The notes: generated by a model not told the origin, from the letters alone. A DNA stretch of 64,000 nucleotides from Bradyrhizobium sp. CCBAU 51765 (GCF_015291725.1 NZ_CP030038.1:6189001-6253000); one strand, 5' to 3'. Positions 7,534 to 16,922 are shown, numbered from the stretch's first letter. Numbers and translations are program-made.

Positions 7534-10287
7534 TTATGACGCGGCCTTGAGCTTCGGCGTCGCGGCGGGCCTGGGCCGGCCGATCTTCGCCAGAGCTTCG
7601 GTGCGTACGAGCTTCAAGCCCTCCTTGGCGTCGTAGCCATGGATCTCCTTCACATCGAGCTTGCGCATGAAGTCGATGGTTTCCTGCGTGATGACCTGGC
7701 CCGGCACCATGATCGGGAAGCCCGGCGGATACGGGATCACGAAATTGGCGGAGACGAGCTCTGGCCCGGCCTTCAGCCGCCGGTCGATCTCGGGATCGTC
7801 GAGGCGGATATGCTCGCACCCCGCCACGTCATAGGCGGCATAGAAGCCGGTGCGGATGTCGCCCTCGTTCGTCCTGGTGCCGGCATCGCCGCGGAAGCTC
7901 GGGTGGAAATGCGAGAAGTTCGGCAAGTCAGGCACGTCGGTCATCAAGCTCTTGACCCGCGCTTCGAAAGCCTTCTTCGCGTTGGCACCGCCTTGCGCGA
8001 GCCCGCGATCGACCTCGCCCGCGATCTCGGCGAGGACGCGGATCAGATGCGCGACGTCGCTGCGGGTGTTGTTGATGTTGGACTGGACCAGCACCGAGTT
8101 GCGTGAGGTCTTGTTGACCTGGATGTTGTACTCGCTGGCGAGGATGCCCTTGAACTGGGTGCCGTCGTAGCCGGCCGTGCCGCACACCAGCGTCATCCGG
8201 GTCGGATCGAGGCAGAACTCGTCCTCGTCCAGGCTCTTCAGCGTATTTACCCAGTTGACGCCCGCTGCGAGATAATCGGTGAAGCCGCTCTGGCGGTATT
8301 GCGCCGGCACCATGGCGTCGGCGCCGAGAATGCGGAAATACTTCGAGAGCAGCGGGTTGTTGTTGACGGCATGGCGGATGGCGAGCGCGATTTCCATCGC
8401 GTTTGCGACGAGGCCGTAGCCCTCCAGCTCCATCTGCCGCCGCGAGATGTCGAGGCTGGCGATGAGCTGCTGGTTCGGACTGGTGGAGGCATGGGTAAAG
8501 ACGGCCTCCTTGAACTGCTGCTCGACCGTGTGGAATTCGACGTCCTTGACCGAGAGCATGGAGCCCTGCCGGATCGCCGACATCGATTTATGGGTCGAGT
8601 TGGTCTGATAGACGCGCAACCGGATCTGGCGCGGATCGGGGATCAGCCGCGTCTTGAGCAGCACCTCGTCGGACGGGCTCTTGCCGAGCTCGGCCTGTTG
8701 TTTCTCATAGGCCGCGACCGACTTCGGATCATGCATCCAGGCCTCGATCCCGTTGGCAGCCCCCATCGCGGTGCGCCGGCGCAGGAACGGCGAGAACCGC
8801 GCGAAGCCGAACCAGGCTTCGTCCCACAGGAAGATCAGGTCGGGCTTGATGGCGAGGCATTCCTCCATGACCCGCCGGGTGTTGTAGATGTGGCCGTCGA
8901 AGGTGCAGTTCGTGAGGTCCAGCATCTTGACCCGATCGAGCCGGCCGTCGGCCCTGGCGCTGAGCAGCGCCTGCTTGATCGTCTTCAACGGCACGGCGCC
9001 GTACATCGAATATTCCGTCATCGGGAAGGCTTCGACATAGAGCGGCTGCGCGCCCGCGAGCACCATTCCGTAGTGGTGCGATTTGTGGCAGTTGCGGTCG
9101 ACGATCGCGATGTCGCCCGGCGCGAGCAACGCCTGCACCGCCATCTTGTTCGAGGTCGAGGTCCCGTTGGTCACGAAGAAGACGCGGTCGGCGCCGAGCG
9201 CGCGGGCGGCCTTCTCCTGCGCCTTCTTGATGTTGCCGGTCGGCTCCAGCATGCTGTCGAGGCCGCCGGTGGTGGCGCTGCTCTCGGCCAGGAACAGGTT
9301 GGGGCCGTAGAACTCGCCCATGTCGCGGATCCAGTCCGACTTGAAGATGGATTTGCCGCGGGCAATCGGCAGCGCATGGAACGTCCCGATCGGGCGTTGT
9401 GCGTATTTCTTGAGGTTGTCGAAGAACGGAGTGTCGTAGCGATCCTGGATGCCCTCGAGGATCGACAGATGCAGCTCAAGCAGTTCCTCGACCGAATAGA
9501 AGATGCGGCGGATGACGCTGGCTTCGGGGTTGCCGGCGAGCTCCTCGACATCGCGATTCGAGATCATGTACAGATCGAGCTCGGGCCTGACACGCTTGAT
9601 GATCTGTGCAAGCCGCAGCGCGGAGGCATCGGACTCGTCGTTGAGGCCAGCCGACGCCGTGATCGAGCGGAGCACCGGCGCATTGTGCCGCGAGCGCAGG
9701 CCAAACCCCTCGTTGATGATGACGGCGCCGATGTTGGGGTTGAGCGTCGTCGCGCAGAAGGCGTCTTCGAGGCTGCCGACGATGACCGGCTCATAGACGA
9801 AGGCGTCGACCGGGCGCCGCAGCTTGCGCCATTCGGCAGCGAGCGCCGGCCAGTGGCCGGGAGACAGCCCGGTGACGATCAGCGTCTCAAAATAGGGCCT
9901 GCGCGTCGTATGCGCACCGAAGGTCGGTGGGACCAGCTCGGGCACATCGCCGTCGCCCTCGTCCTTCGCGTTCCAGTCGCCGGAATGCTGGCGGAAGGAT
10001 CGCGTCGCCAACGCCTGGGTGATCCGTGTCGCAAGGGCAAGCGATGTTGCCCCGTCGCCGGCCGCCGCTGCTTCGCGTAGCGCCCCCATCAATTGCAGGC
10101 CGGGATAGCCGTGAAACTCCTCCGTCACCGAGAGATCGGCCAGCGCCGCATCGTATCTCGCGCGGTCGCCGCCGCGGGCCCACGCTTTTGCAGCATCCAC
10201 CAGATCACGCCAATCGTCAGCCCGTGCACCGGGCCCCGAAAAGAACTGATCAATGCGCTTCTGCGTGGGCTTGGCGTCCTTCGACAT
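7534..10287 (-). CDS. Orn/Lys/Arg decarboxylase family protein (large)
   Basis: A 917-residue PLP-dependent fold-I decarboxylase. The PLP lysine lies in 'NSTHKSMSAIRQGSM', and upstream are the family motifs 'FFVTNGTSTSNKMA' and 'LIFLWDEAWFGFARF'. The C-terminus has the 'NFVIPYPPGFPIMVPGQ' signature of the family. It is longer than E. coli AdiA-type enzymes, with an extra ~150-residue N-terminal region that I cannot assign, followed by an 'Orn/Lys/Arg N' receiver-like domain. Substrate cannot be told from sequence here. The ATG at 10287 has GGGAGA upstream. It has its own FixK-type box (centre 79 nt upstream) and is followed by an AspT-type antiporter, forming a decarboxylation/antiport module. 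Confidence 0.87.
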   Translation of the reverse strand: MSKDAKPTQKRIDQFFSGPGARADDWRDLVDAAKAWARGGDRARYDAALADLSVTEEFHGYPGLQLMGALREAAAAGDGATSLALATRITQALATRSFRQHSGDWNAKDEGDGDVPELVPPTFGAHTTRRPYFETLIVTGLSPGHWPALAAEWRKLRRPVDAFVYEPVIVGSLEDAFCATTLNPNIGAVIINEGFGLRSRHNAPVLRSITASAGLNDESDASALRLAQIIKRVRPELDLYMISNRDVEELAGNPEASVIRRIFYSVEELLELHLSILEGIQDRYDTPFFDNLKKYAQRPIGTFHALPIARGKSIFKSDWIRDMGEFYGPNLFLAESSATTGGLDSMLEPTGNIKKAQEKAARALGADRVFFVTNGTSTSNKMAVQALLAPGDIAIVDRNCHKSHHYGMVLAGAQPLYVEAFPMTEYSMYGAVPLKTIKQALLSARADGRLDRVKMLDLTNCTFDGHIYNTRRVMEECLAIKPDLIFLWDEAWFGFARFSPFLRRRTAMGAANGIEAWMHDPKSVAAYEKQQAELGKSPSDEVLLKTRLIPDPRQIRLRVYQTNSTHKSMSAIRQGSMLSVKDVEFHTVEQQFKEAVFTHASTSPNQQLIASLDISRRQMELEGYGLVANAMEIALAIRHAVNNNPLLSKYFRILGADAMVPAQYRQSGFTDYLAAGVNWVNTLKSLDEDEFCLDPTRMTLVCGTAGYDGTQFKGILASEYNIQVNKTSRNSVLVQSNINNTRSDVAHLIRVLAEIAGEVDRGLAQGGANAKKAFEARVKSLMTDVPDLPNFSHFHPSFRGDAGTRTNEGDIRTGFYAAYDVAGCEHIRLDDPEIDRRLKAGPELVSANFVIPYPPGFPIMVPGQVITQETIDFMRKLDVKEIHGYDAKEGLKLVRTEALAKIGRPRPAATPKLKAAS

Positions 10288-10359
10288 ATGTATCTCCCGA
10301 TTCTTATCGGTTCGCATGGAAGGTGATGATGGACCGTGGACGGCGGGAGGCCCGCTCCT

Positions 10360-10373
10360 TTGATCCAAGTCAA
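10360..10373. promoter_or_regulatory. FixK/FNR-type box
   Basis: Sequence TTGATCCAAGTCAA, centred 79 nt upstream of the decarboxylase start at 10287. It lies in the gap after the end of the SulP gene, so the decarboxylase-antiporter genes form a separate transcription unit. Confidence 0.78.
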
Positions 10374-10438
10374 CGGTCGCGAGATATCGGAGACGCGCTG
10401 GTGACTTCTCGCTCCGACGCTTCGCGCTGCAGCAGAGG

Positions 10439-12130
10439 CTATTTGACTTGAGAGTCGCCGAGGACGCTGTCGAGCGATCGCAGCCACTGCGAGCTGTCGG
10501 TCTTCTCCGCAAGCCCCTCCGCCTGCAGCAGGTCGCGCAATTGCGCGTGAGCGCCAACAATGCAGAAGGCGATGCGACGAGAGGCGAGCTCGTCATGGAG
10601 ATCTCGCAGCATATGCGCGCCAGCCAGATCGATGTAGGGCGATGCGGAGAGGTCGCAGACCACCAGCCTGACGTCGGACGACTTCCGCAGCGCTTCGAGG
10701 ACCACCGCCAGGATGGTTTCGGCGTTGATGTAGAGGAGCGAGGCCTCAGGACGGAACGCAATGACGCCAACGAGCGGCTCGACGCCATCGTGCCTGGCGT
10801 TGTCGGAATAGCGGCCGGTTCCCGGAAGCCGGCCAAGAAATGCAATGTTCGGCCGCGATGCGCGGGCCAGCAGGAGGAAGATCGATGCAATCGACGCAAG
10901 CAGGACACCCTGCAGGATGCCGAGCAGCAGCACGGCCACGAGCGCAATCGCCGCAGCATAGAAGTCAAGCCTGCTGACCTTCCACATCCGCGGCAGGGCC
11001 TGGACGTCCACCAGCCGATACACTGCGGCAAAGACGATGGCGGCCAGGACGGCCTTCGGCAGATTCGTCAGAAGTCCGGTGAAGAACAGCAGGCACAGCG
11101 CCAGCGCGATCGAGCAGATCAGCAGCGCCAGTGGCGTGCGCGCGCCCGCGCTGTCGTTCACAGCGGATTGCGACAGCCCGCCGGCAACGGGATAGCCGTG
11201 ACCGCAAGCCGCAGCGAGATTCGCGGCCCCTAACCCCAGGAATTCCTGGCGCACGTCCAGTGTGTAGCCATGTTTGGCCGCGAAGCTGCGCGCAGCGGAG
11301 ACGCCCTCAATGTAGGCCAGCAGCACGCAGCCTGCGGCGAGCGGAAAGAGATCGTCAAACTGCAGGAGACCAAACGTCGGCAGAGCCAGTGTCGGCAATC
11401 CCTCGGGGATCTTTCCGGTGACCGGTACGCCGGCGGCCGGAAGAGAGAGCAGCGTGGCAACGAGGATCGACAGCGCGACGATCGTGATGCCGACCGGCTT
11501 TCCCGGCAAGAGCCGTTCGCCGAGCAGCAAAAGCGCGAGCGCCACCGCGCCGATCGTCACGATGAGAAGGTTGGTGTCGCCGATCTGCGCTACGAGTCGC
11601 AACGCGCGATCGAAGAAATTATGCCCACCGCCCGCGACGCCCAAAAGGCTCGGCAATTGGCTCATGATGATGGTGAGCCCGGCGCCGGCCTTGAAGCCAA
11701 CCAGTATGCTGTCGCTGACCAGGCGGACGAGGACGCTGAGCTTGAACAGCCAGCAGACGAAGCACAGGACCGCGACCGCAAAAGCCGCTAGGCTGGCGAT
11801 CTGCGCGTATCGCACCGCGTCCCCGCCGGCGAGCACCCCGACCGTGGAGGCAATCATCAGGGAAATCGCCGAAGTCGGACCGATTGCGAGCTGCCGCGAC
11901 GACCCGAGCAGCGCATAGCCGATACCGCCGAGCATGTAGCCATAGATGCCGACCTGCGGCGCGAGGCCGGCGAGCGTCGCATAGGCCAGCGATACGGGTA
12001 TCGCGTAGGCGGCCAGCGTTATTCCGGCCACTGCGTCCGATGCCAGCCATTCGCCACGATAGGCAACAAGCCAGCCGGAGACTGGGAAGAATCGCGACCA
12101 TCCCAGGGGTCGGTCGGACGGCGAGTTCAT
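10439..12130 (-). CDS. SulP-family anion transporter with STAS domain
   Basis: A 563-residue transporter with the SulP signature region near the N-terminus ('AGITLAAYAIPVSLAYATLAGL' area) and about 10-12 membrane segments. A C-terminal STAS domain (about residues 440-555, with 'LVVCDLSASPYIDLAGAHML') follows. SulP proteins carry sulfate, bicarbonate or dicarboxylates; the substrate is not evident. Its ATG overlaps the stop of the DUF1275 gene in an ATGA arrangement, so the two are translationally coupled and share the divergent FixK-type box at 12871-12884. Bicarbonate or C4-dicarboxylate would suit an anaerobic setting, but this is speculation. Confidence 0.9.
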   Translation of the reverse strand: MNSPSDRPLGWSRFFPVSGWLVAYRGEWLASDAVAGITLAAYAIPVSLAYATLAGLAPQVGIYGYMLGGIGYALLGSSRQLAIGPTSAISLMIASTVGVLAGGDAVRYAQIASLAAFAVAVLCFVCWLFKLSVLVRLVSDSILVGFKAGAGLTIIMSQLPSLLGVAGGGHNFFDRALRLVAQIGDTNLLIVTIGAVALALLLLGERLLPGKPVGITIVALSILVATLLSLPAAGVPVTGKIPEGLPTLALPTFGLLQFDDLFPLAAGCVLLAYIEGVSAARSFAAKHGYTLDVRQEFLGLGAANLAAACGHGYPVAGGLSQSAVNDSAGARTPLALLICSIALALCLLFFTGLLTNLPKAVLAAIVFAAVYRLVDVQALPRMWKVSRLDFYAAAIALVAVLLLGILQGVLLASIASIFLLLARASRPNIAFLGRLPGTGRYSDNARHDGVEPLVGVIAFRPEASLLYINAETILAVVLEALRKSSDVRLVVCDLSASPYIDLAGAHMLRDLHDELASRRIAFCIVGAHAQLRDLLQAEGLAEKTDSSQWLRSLDSVLGDSQVK

Positions 12131-12807
12131 GCGTGCACCTCGCTCCGTTCGATTTCGCAGCGCAACAGGATGATCAGCAGAGCGGTCACGGGAATGCCAA
12201 GCGTGAGATCGGGAATGCCTTTGGTCGCAAAGGCCCCGACGGCCGCGCCCACGCCGAACGCGACGCAGAGCCCGGCAAATATGCCGGAGCGGCGCAGCGG
12301 CCCGGGCGGACCGCCACCTGACAGGGCCATGAGAACGCCTTCAATGGCCTGGCGCATGTTGCCGGTGATCATCACCGAGCTGTAGGCCACGCCCTCGACC
12401 TTGGTAAAAGCGGCCGTCTGCATCGCCGCAACGAACGAGATTCCGAGCGTGCCGGCGAGATCCGGCAGGCGGTTGTGCAGGACGCCGATCGTCACCAGGA
12501 GCAGGATCTCGAGGAGTGAGCTGATGGCGCCGATGCGCTGTCCGATGATCCCGCGAAGCCAGGACACCAGGAGAATGCCGACTGCAAATGCGAGAATTGG
12601 CGGCACGAAATGAAGCGCATCGTCCCAATTCCCGGCCGAGCCATGGACCCATAGCAGAACGAGGTTTGCCGTTTGGGCATTCGCCATCACGCCATGGATG
12701 ATCCAGGTGTAGGCGTCGAGATAGCCGCCAACGAAAGCCAGCAGCAGCGCGATCGACACCGTCTCGTCGCGGCGCAGCGAAGGACTGACGGTGTTCATCA
12801 GGCTCAT
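12127..12807 (-). CDS. DUF1275 (YoaK-like) membrane protein
   Basis: A 226-residue membrane protein with about six hydrophobic segments and the DUF1275 hallmarks 'LLAFVGGYLDAYTWIIHG' and 'MITGNMRQAIEG'. Biochemical function of the family is unknown to me. Start is the ATG at 12807 or 12798. It overlaps the SulP gene by four bases and lies 70-80 nt from the centre of the divergent FixK-type box, opposite the second AspT-type antiporter. Confidence 0.85.
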   Translation of the reverse strand: MSLMNTVSPSLRRDETVSIALLLAFVGGYLDAYTWIIHGVMANAQTANLVLLWVHGSAGNWDDALHFVPPILAFAVGILLVSWLRGIIGQRIGAISSLLEILLLVTIGVLHNRLPDLAGTLGISFVAAMQTAAFTKVEGVAYSSVMITGNMRQAIEGVLMALSGGGPPGPLRRSGIFAGLCVAFGVGAAVGAFATKGIPDLTLGIPVTALLIILLRCEIERSEVHA

Positions 12808-12870
12808 GTTCGTGACGTGGTTCGTCGCGGGTGCATTGGACCATCAAGAGTGGTCCCGCCCGCGAAAGGG

Positions 12871-12884
12871 TTGACTTGGATCAA
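12871..12884. promoter_or_regulatory. FixK/FNR-type box, divergent
   Basis: Sequence TTGACTTGGATCAA, located between the leftward DUF1275-SulP pair and the rightward AspT-type gene. The centre is 66 nt from the rightward start at 12944 and about 70 nt from the leftward start at 12807. Confidence 0.8.
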
Positions 12885-12943
12885 CCATCCCGGCCGCTTG
12901 CAAGCCCAGCTTGGCCTGCCACGAGGCGCCGGGATCCACGACG

Positions 12944-14632
12944 ATGAACGCAGTCAGAGGAATCATTTCAACTGCGCCGGAGATCTTTCTGCTGCTATCG
13001 ATGGCGCTCGGGACCGTTCTCGGCCGGATCAAGATCCATGGATTCTCCCTCGGCACGACGGCGTGCACGCTGATCGTGGCGGTGCTGATCGGTCAGCTCG
13101 GCACCTTCACGTTCCCCTCCGTGCTCAGGATCGTGCTGTTCAGCCTGTTCGTGTTCACCATCGGCTATCGGTCCGGGCCCGAGTTCTTCGCTTCCCTGAG
13201 CGTCCGAACGCTGGCGCAAGTCGCACTCGCGCTGGTGCTCGGGGGCACCGGCCTCATCGCCGTGCTCATCTTCGCCTTCAGCTTCGGCCTCGATCCCGGC
13301 ACGGCGTCGGGACTTGCCGCCGGCGCATTGACGCAATCCTCGGTGATCGGCACGGCCTCGGGTGCGCTGGCCCAGCTCGGACTTTCCAAGGACGTGCTGG
13401 AGCATCAGGAGGCGAACATCGCTGCCGGCTATGCCGTCACCTATGTGCTGGGCTATATTCTCACGCTGATATACGTCCCGCTGCTCGCACCGAAGGTGAT
13501 GCGGATCGACCTGAAGGTCGAGGCGAAGAAGCTCGAGGCTGAACTCTCGGGCGGCGAGCCGCCCAAGACAGAGAACCTGCACTATCGCAAATTCCAGGCC
13601 CGCGCCTATCGCGTCGCCGCGGCCGCAGGCCGCACCGTCAAGGCGATCGAGGAGGAGATCGGCAGCCGCACCGTCATCGAACGCATCGTACGCCAGGGCG
13701 CCGATATCGAGCCGCAGCTGGATACTGTGCTCGAAGCCGGTGACGACATCGTCATTGCCGGGCGAACGGCCGCCATCGTCGCCGCTCGACCAATCATTGG
13801 GACCGAGATCGATGCCGATGAGATTCTCAAGGCGATACCAGGCAACGTGGTCGACGTCCTGGTCGATAATCGCAAGCTCCACGGCCGTTCCCTCCAGGAG
13901 GTCGCCGATCGCCTTGGCAACGACGCGCGCGGTGTCTTTCTGCGCGCGCTGACCCGGATGGGCCGCGAGGTGCCCTTGAGCCCCGAGACGCGGCTCTATG
14001 TCGGCGACGTCATGACGATGGTCGGCACCACCCGCAACATCGAACGCGCCGCCGCCCAGGTCGGACAGATCGTGCGCTCCGGCGACCGCACCGATATCGC
14101 ATTCCTTGCGGCCGGGATCGCCGCAGGCCTGCTCGCGGGGCTGATCAGCTTCAAGGTCGGCGGCATCGCGCTGACGCTCGGCGGCGGCGGCGGCGCGCTG
14201 ATCGCGGGCCTCGTCTGCGGCTGGCTCCGCTCGCGCCGGCCGACCATCGGCGCCATGCCGCCGGCCGCGCAACAGACCCTGAGCGACTTCGGCCTCGGCG
14301 GGTTCATCGCGGCAATCGGCCTTGCGAACGGCCATGCTGCCTGGCTCGCGATCCAGGAGCACGGCGTGATGCTGGTCGGCATGGGCCTCGTCGTCACACT
14401 GGCTCCGCTGTTCGTCGCGACCCTGTTTGCCTATCACGTGCTTCGCATGAACCCGGTCATCACCTGCGGAGCGCTCGCCGGCGCCATGACGGTCGATGCA
14501 GCCGTGACGGGATGCTGCGAGGTTGCCGAAAGTCAGACGCCGGTGCTCGGCGTGGCCGTCCCCTATGCGGTCGGCAACGTCGTTCTGACCGTGCTCGGAC
14601 CGATCATCGTGGCCTGCACGTTCCCTGGGTGA
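12944..14632 (+). CDS. AspT-type antiporter, second copy
   Basis: A 562-residue membrane protein of the aspartate:alanine exchanger family. It has an N-terminal bundle with 'LFVFTIGYRSGPEFFASLS' and 'GLAAGALTQSSVIGTASGA', a central pair of TrkA-C-like modules, and a C-terminal bundle with 'GALAGAMTVDAAVTGCCEVA'. It is clearly diverged from the copy at 5.8-7.5 kb. The ATG at 12944 gives the same box-to-start spacing as other units; an in-frame start at 12911 would lie too close to the FixK-type box. It is followed within 11 nt by a secreted hydrolase gene. The exchanged substrates are unknown. Confidence 0.87.
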   Translation: MNAVRGIISTAPEIFLLLSMALGTVLGRIKIHGFSLGTTACTLIVAVLIGQLGTFTFPSVLRIVLFSLFVFTIGYRSGPEFFASLSVRTLAQVALALVLGGTGLIAVLIFAFSFGLDPGTASGLAAGALTQSSVIGTASGALAQLGLSKDVLEHQEANIAAGYAVTYVLGYILTLIYVPLLAPKVMRIDLKVEAKKLEAELSGGEPPKTENLHYRKFQARAYRVAAAAGRTVKAIEEEIGSRTVIERIVRQGADIEPQLDTVLEAGDDIVIAGRTAAIVAARPIIGTEIDADEILKAIPGNVVDVLVDNRKLHGRSLQEVADRLGNDARGVFLRALTRMGREVPLSPETRLYVGDVMTMVGTTRNIERAAAQVGQIVRSGDRTDIAFLAAGIAAGLLAGLISFKVGGIALTLGGGGGALIAGLVCGWLRSRRPTIGAMPPAAQQTLSDFGLGGFIAAIGLANGHAAWLAIQEHGVMLVGMGLVVTLAPLFVATLFAYHVLRMNPVITCGALAGAMTVDAAVTGCCEVAESQTPVLGVAVPYAVGNVVLTVLGPIIVACTFPG

Positions 14633-14642
14633 GGAGAAACGC

Positions 14643-15539
14643 ATGCAATTCTGGCATAGCTCCTTCTATCGATCTCTTCTCGAAGCGGTGCTGATCATGG
14701 CCTGCTTTGTCGATCCTTCGCGGGCGGATGATCAGGGCACCTCGCATCCGATCCGGGAGGAGATATGGGCGCTGCCCCTGCCACTCCCGACCTTCGCCTA
14801 CGTGGTGCGTCCAATCGGCGATGGTCCGTTTCCGCTCGTTATCATGAACCATGGCGTGTCGCTCAATCCGATAGAGCGAAGCTTCTTTCCACTGGTTGAG
14901 TTTCGCGACGCAGCCAAATGGTTCGCGACGCGCGGGCACCTCGTGGTGGCGCCGGTTGGCACCGGATATGGCGCCTCCGCGATCGACATCCCTGAACGTG
15001 CACTCTACGGCCCGTTCATCGCAAAAGTCGGCAAGTGCAGTAATCCCAACTTCCGCTCCGCCGGCATGGCCGTCGCACAGGTCGACCTCTGGATCATCGA
15101 CTATATGGTCGCGGAGAAGCGCATCGTACCCAAGGACGTCATCGTCGTCGGGCAATCGGGAGGCGGCTGGGGGTCCATCGCCTTGTCCAGCGTCAATCCG
15201 CCACAAGTCAAGGCGATCATCACCTTTGCGGCCGGCCGCGGCGGCCGTGTCGACGGCAAGCCGAACAATAACTGTGCGCCCGACAAGCTGGTCGAAGCAA
15301 CCCGTGAGTTCGGTCGCACCTCGCGTGTACCGATGCTCTGGATCTATATCGAAAACGATACGTTCTTCGGCCCCGCATTGTCGAAGCGCATGCACGAGGC
15401 TTTCACCGCCTCCGGCGGCAGCGCCGAATATCACCTGATGCCGCCGTTCGGCAACGAAGGTCACTTCTTCATAGGATCGCCGGACGCAATCCCGATCTGG
15501 TCGCCGCTCGTCGCGAAATTTCTGGAGGATCGAAGATAG
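14643..15539 (+). CDS. Secreted alpha/beta hydrolase
   Basis: A 298-residue protein with an N-terminal signal segment ending near 'DPSRA-DDQGT' and an alpha/beta-hydrolase fold. The first core strand is 'FPLVIMNHGVSLNP', the nucleophile elbow is 'VVGQSGGGWGS' (GxSxG) and a late His lies in 'GNEGHFF'. It resembles dienelactone-hydrolase-like periplasmic enzymes; the substrate is unknown. GGTGAGGAG precedes the ATG. It begins 11 nt after the AspT-type gene and 30 nt before the IalB-like gene, so all three probably share the FixK-type promoter at 12871. Confidence 0.8.
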   Translation: MQFWHSSFYRSLLEAVLIMACFVDPSRADDQGTSHPIREEIWALPLPLPTFAYVVRPIGDGPFPLVIMNHGVSLNPIERSFFPLVEFRDAAKWFATRGHLVVAPVGTGYGASAIDIPERALYGPFIAKVGKCSNPNFRSAGMAVAQVDLWIIDYMVAEKRIVPKDVIVVGQSGGGWGSIALSSVNPPQVKAIITFAAGRGGRVDGKPNNNCAPDKLVEATREFGRTSRVPMLWIYIENDTFFGPALSKRMHEAFTASGGSAEYHLMPPFGNEGHFFIGSPDAIPIWSPLVAKFLEDRR

Positions 15540-15569
15540 CCGAGGTTACCCATGTTTGGAGATACGGCC

Positions 15570-16154
15570 ATGATCAGCGCGCGCTATTGTCTGTCTGCCT
15601 CACTTATTGCAGCCATCGTCACGACAGAGCCGGTTCTGGAGGCGGTCGCGCGCGAAAAGCCGCCGGCGGCCAAGCCTGCCGAAGTCGCACCCCGGGGCCA
15701 GCGCGAGGCAAAGGACATTACATACGGAAGCTGGCGCAAGCGGTGCTTCAAGGCAGGTGCGGCTCCGACAGTGTGCCGGACCTCGATGACCGGCACCTTT
15801 CCCACCGGTCAGATGGCCGTCCGTGTGGACCTGATAGAGCGCGACGGCGACCGCAACGGGCGACTGCAGGTGTTCGTACCCGTCGGCATGTACTTGCAGC
15901 ATCCCGTCAAGCTGACGGTCGACCAAGGACGTTCCTACCGGCTGCCCTACAGCTGGTGCCTCAGCAACGCCTGCATCGCGGCTGATGTCGCAGATCCCAA
16001 CATCGTCAAAGACATGGAGGCGGGAAAGGCACTCGTGCTGGAAGTGATCGACTCCAATTTGCTGTCGCTGACGACCTCGCTGCCGCTGACGCAGTTCGCA
16101 TCTGCCCACACGGGCCCCCCGGCGCAGATGCTCGAGCAGGACATCGACGAGTGA
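15570..16154 (+). CDS. IalB-like (invasion-associated locus B) protein
   Basis: A 194-residue exported protein. After a signal-like N-terminus it has the IalB-family layout: 'YGSWRKRCFKAGAAPTVCRT' early, then 'RLQVFVPVGMYLQHPVKL', then 'PYSWCLSNACIAA'. The four cysteines sit as two pairs typical of the family. IalB-type proteins are periplasmic or surface proteins of alphaproteobacteria with no firm biochemical role. I prefer the ATG at 15570 (GGAG eight nt upstream) over 15552. It is the last gene of the AspT-hydrolase-IalB set. Confidence 0.78.
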   Translation: MISARYCLSASLIAAIVTTEPVLEAVAREKPPAAKPAEVAPRGQREAKDITYGSWRKRCFKAGAAPTVCRTSMTGTFPTGQMAVRVDLIERDGDRNGRLQVFVPVGMYLQHPVKLTVDQGRSYRLPYSWCLSNACIAADVADPNIVKDMEAGKALVLEVIDSNLLSLTTSLPLTQFASAHTGPPAQMLEQDIDE

Positions 16155-16188
16155 AACGACGGCCTACAGCGCATCGCTCGCTGCACCG

Positions 16189-16854
16189 TCAGGCATCGAG
16201 CTGCGCTAGTTTCTGTCGATCCAACAACACGAGCTGCCGCTGAGTCTGTCCGTCGAACCGCAGCATCCTGTCATCACGCAGGGTCGAGAGGGCGCGCGAT
16301 ACCGTCTCGAGCGTCAATCCAAGATAGTCGGCGATGTCGCGGCGGCTCATCGGCAAGCTCAACACGTCTGGATGATCCTGTCGCCGGTCCATCTCCAGAA
16401 GGAATGCGGCCACCTTCTCGACGGACGTCTTCCGGCCCAGGAGAAGCATGTGGTTCTCCGCGTGCTGAAGATTGCGCGTGACGAGGGTGAGCAGGCTTGC
16501 CTGGCCCGCCTCCTGGTGCTCGATCCTGTCGAGCAAATGTCGCCGGCTCGTGATGCGAACCTTGGTCTGAATAACTGCGTCTGCGGTGAAACGATGAACC
16601 GCGCCGTTCTCCAGCCCGAACAGATCGCCCGGAAGATGGAACGAGTTGATCTGCCGGCGGCCATCGCAGAGCAGTTTGTAGGTCCGGATCGCACCAGACA
16701 CGATCTGGTAGACGTACTCGGCCTCCTCGCCCTCTCCGAAGACTTCCGTTCCCCTCCGATAAGTGAATTCGCTGCAACAGACCTGTTCGCCGACGAGGGC
16801 CGCAAATTGCCCGTCATTGGCAGGACGGCTCACCGTCCTGGTCATGCTCAACAT
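16189..16854 (-). CDS. FixK-type Crp/Fnr transcription regulator A
   Basis: A 221-residue Crp/Fnr-family regulator with an N-terminal cyclic-nucleotide-binding-like beta-roll ('FHLPGDLFGLENG'), a dimerisation helix and a C-terminal winged HTH. The recognition helix reads 'TLETVSRALS' with Glu183, Ser186 and Arg187, the E-xx-SR pattern of FNR/FixK proteins that read TTGAT half-sites. It has three cysteines but not the FNR iron-sulfur arrangement. Ser170 stands where I recall FixK2 having its redox-sensitive Cys183 (before 'RRDI'). GGGAG precedes the ATG at 16854. A perfect FixK-type box is centred 75 nt upstream, which suggests auto- or cross-control. It is a close paralogue of the protein at 19027. 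Confidence 0.9.
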   Translation of the reverse strand: MLSMTRTVSRPANDGQFAALVGEQVCCSEFTYRRGTEVFGEGEEAEYVYQIVSGAIRTYKLLCDGRRQINSFHLPGDLFGLENGAVHRFTADAVIQTKVRITSRRHLLDRIEHQEAGQASLLTLVTRNLQHAENHMLLLGRKTSVEKVAAFLLEMDRRQDHPDVLSLPMSRRDIADYLGLTLETVSRALSTLRDDRMLRFDGQTQRQLVLLDRQKLAQLDA

Positions 16855-16922
16855 TGCAGAACTCCCTACAATTTGAATTGGCAGTGAACTCGGGAATAAT
16901 AGGCAATGGCACACGAGCGCTT

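Noticed and set aside
10444..10457. Near-match TTGACTTGAGAGTC considered as a further FixK box
   Set aside because: The second half is not TCAA and it lies inside the end of the SulP gene.
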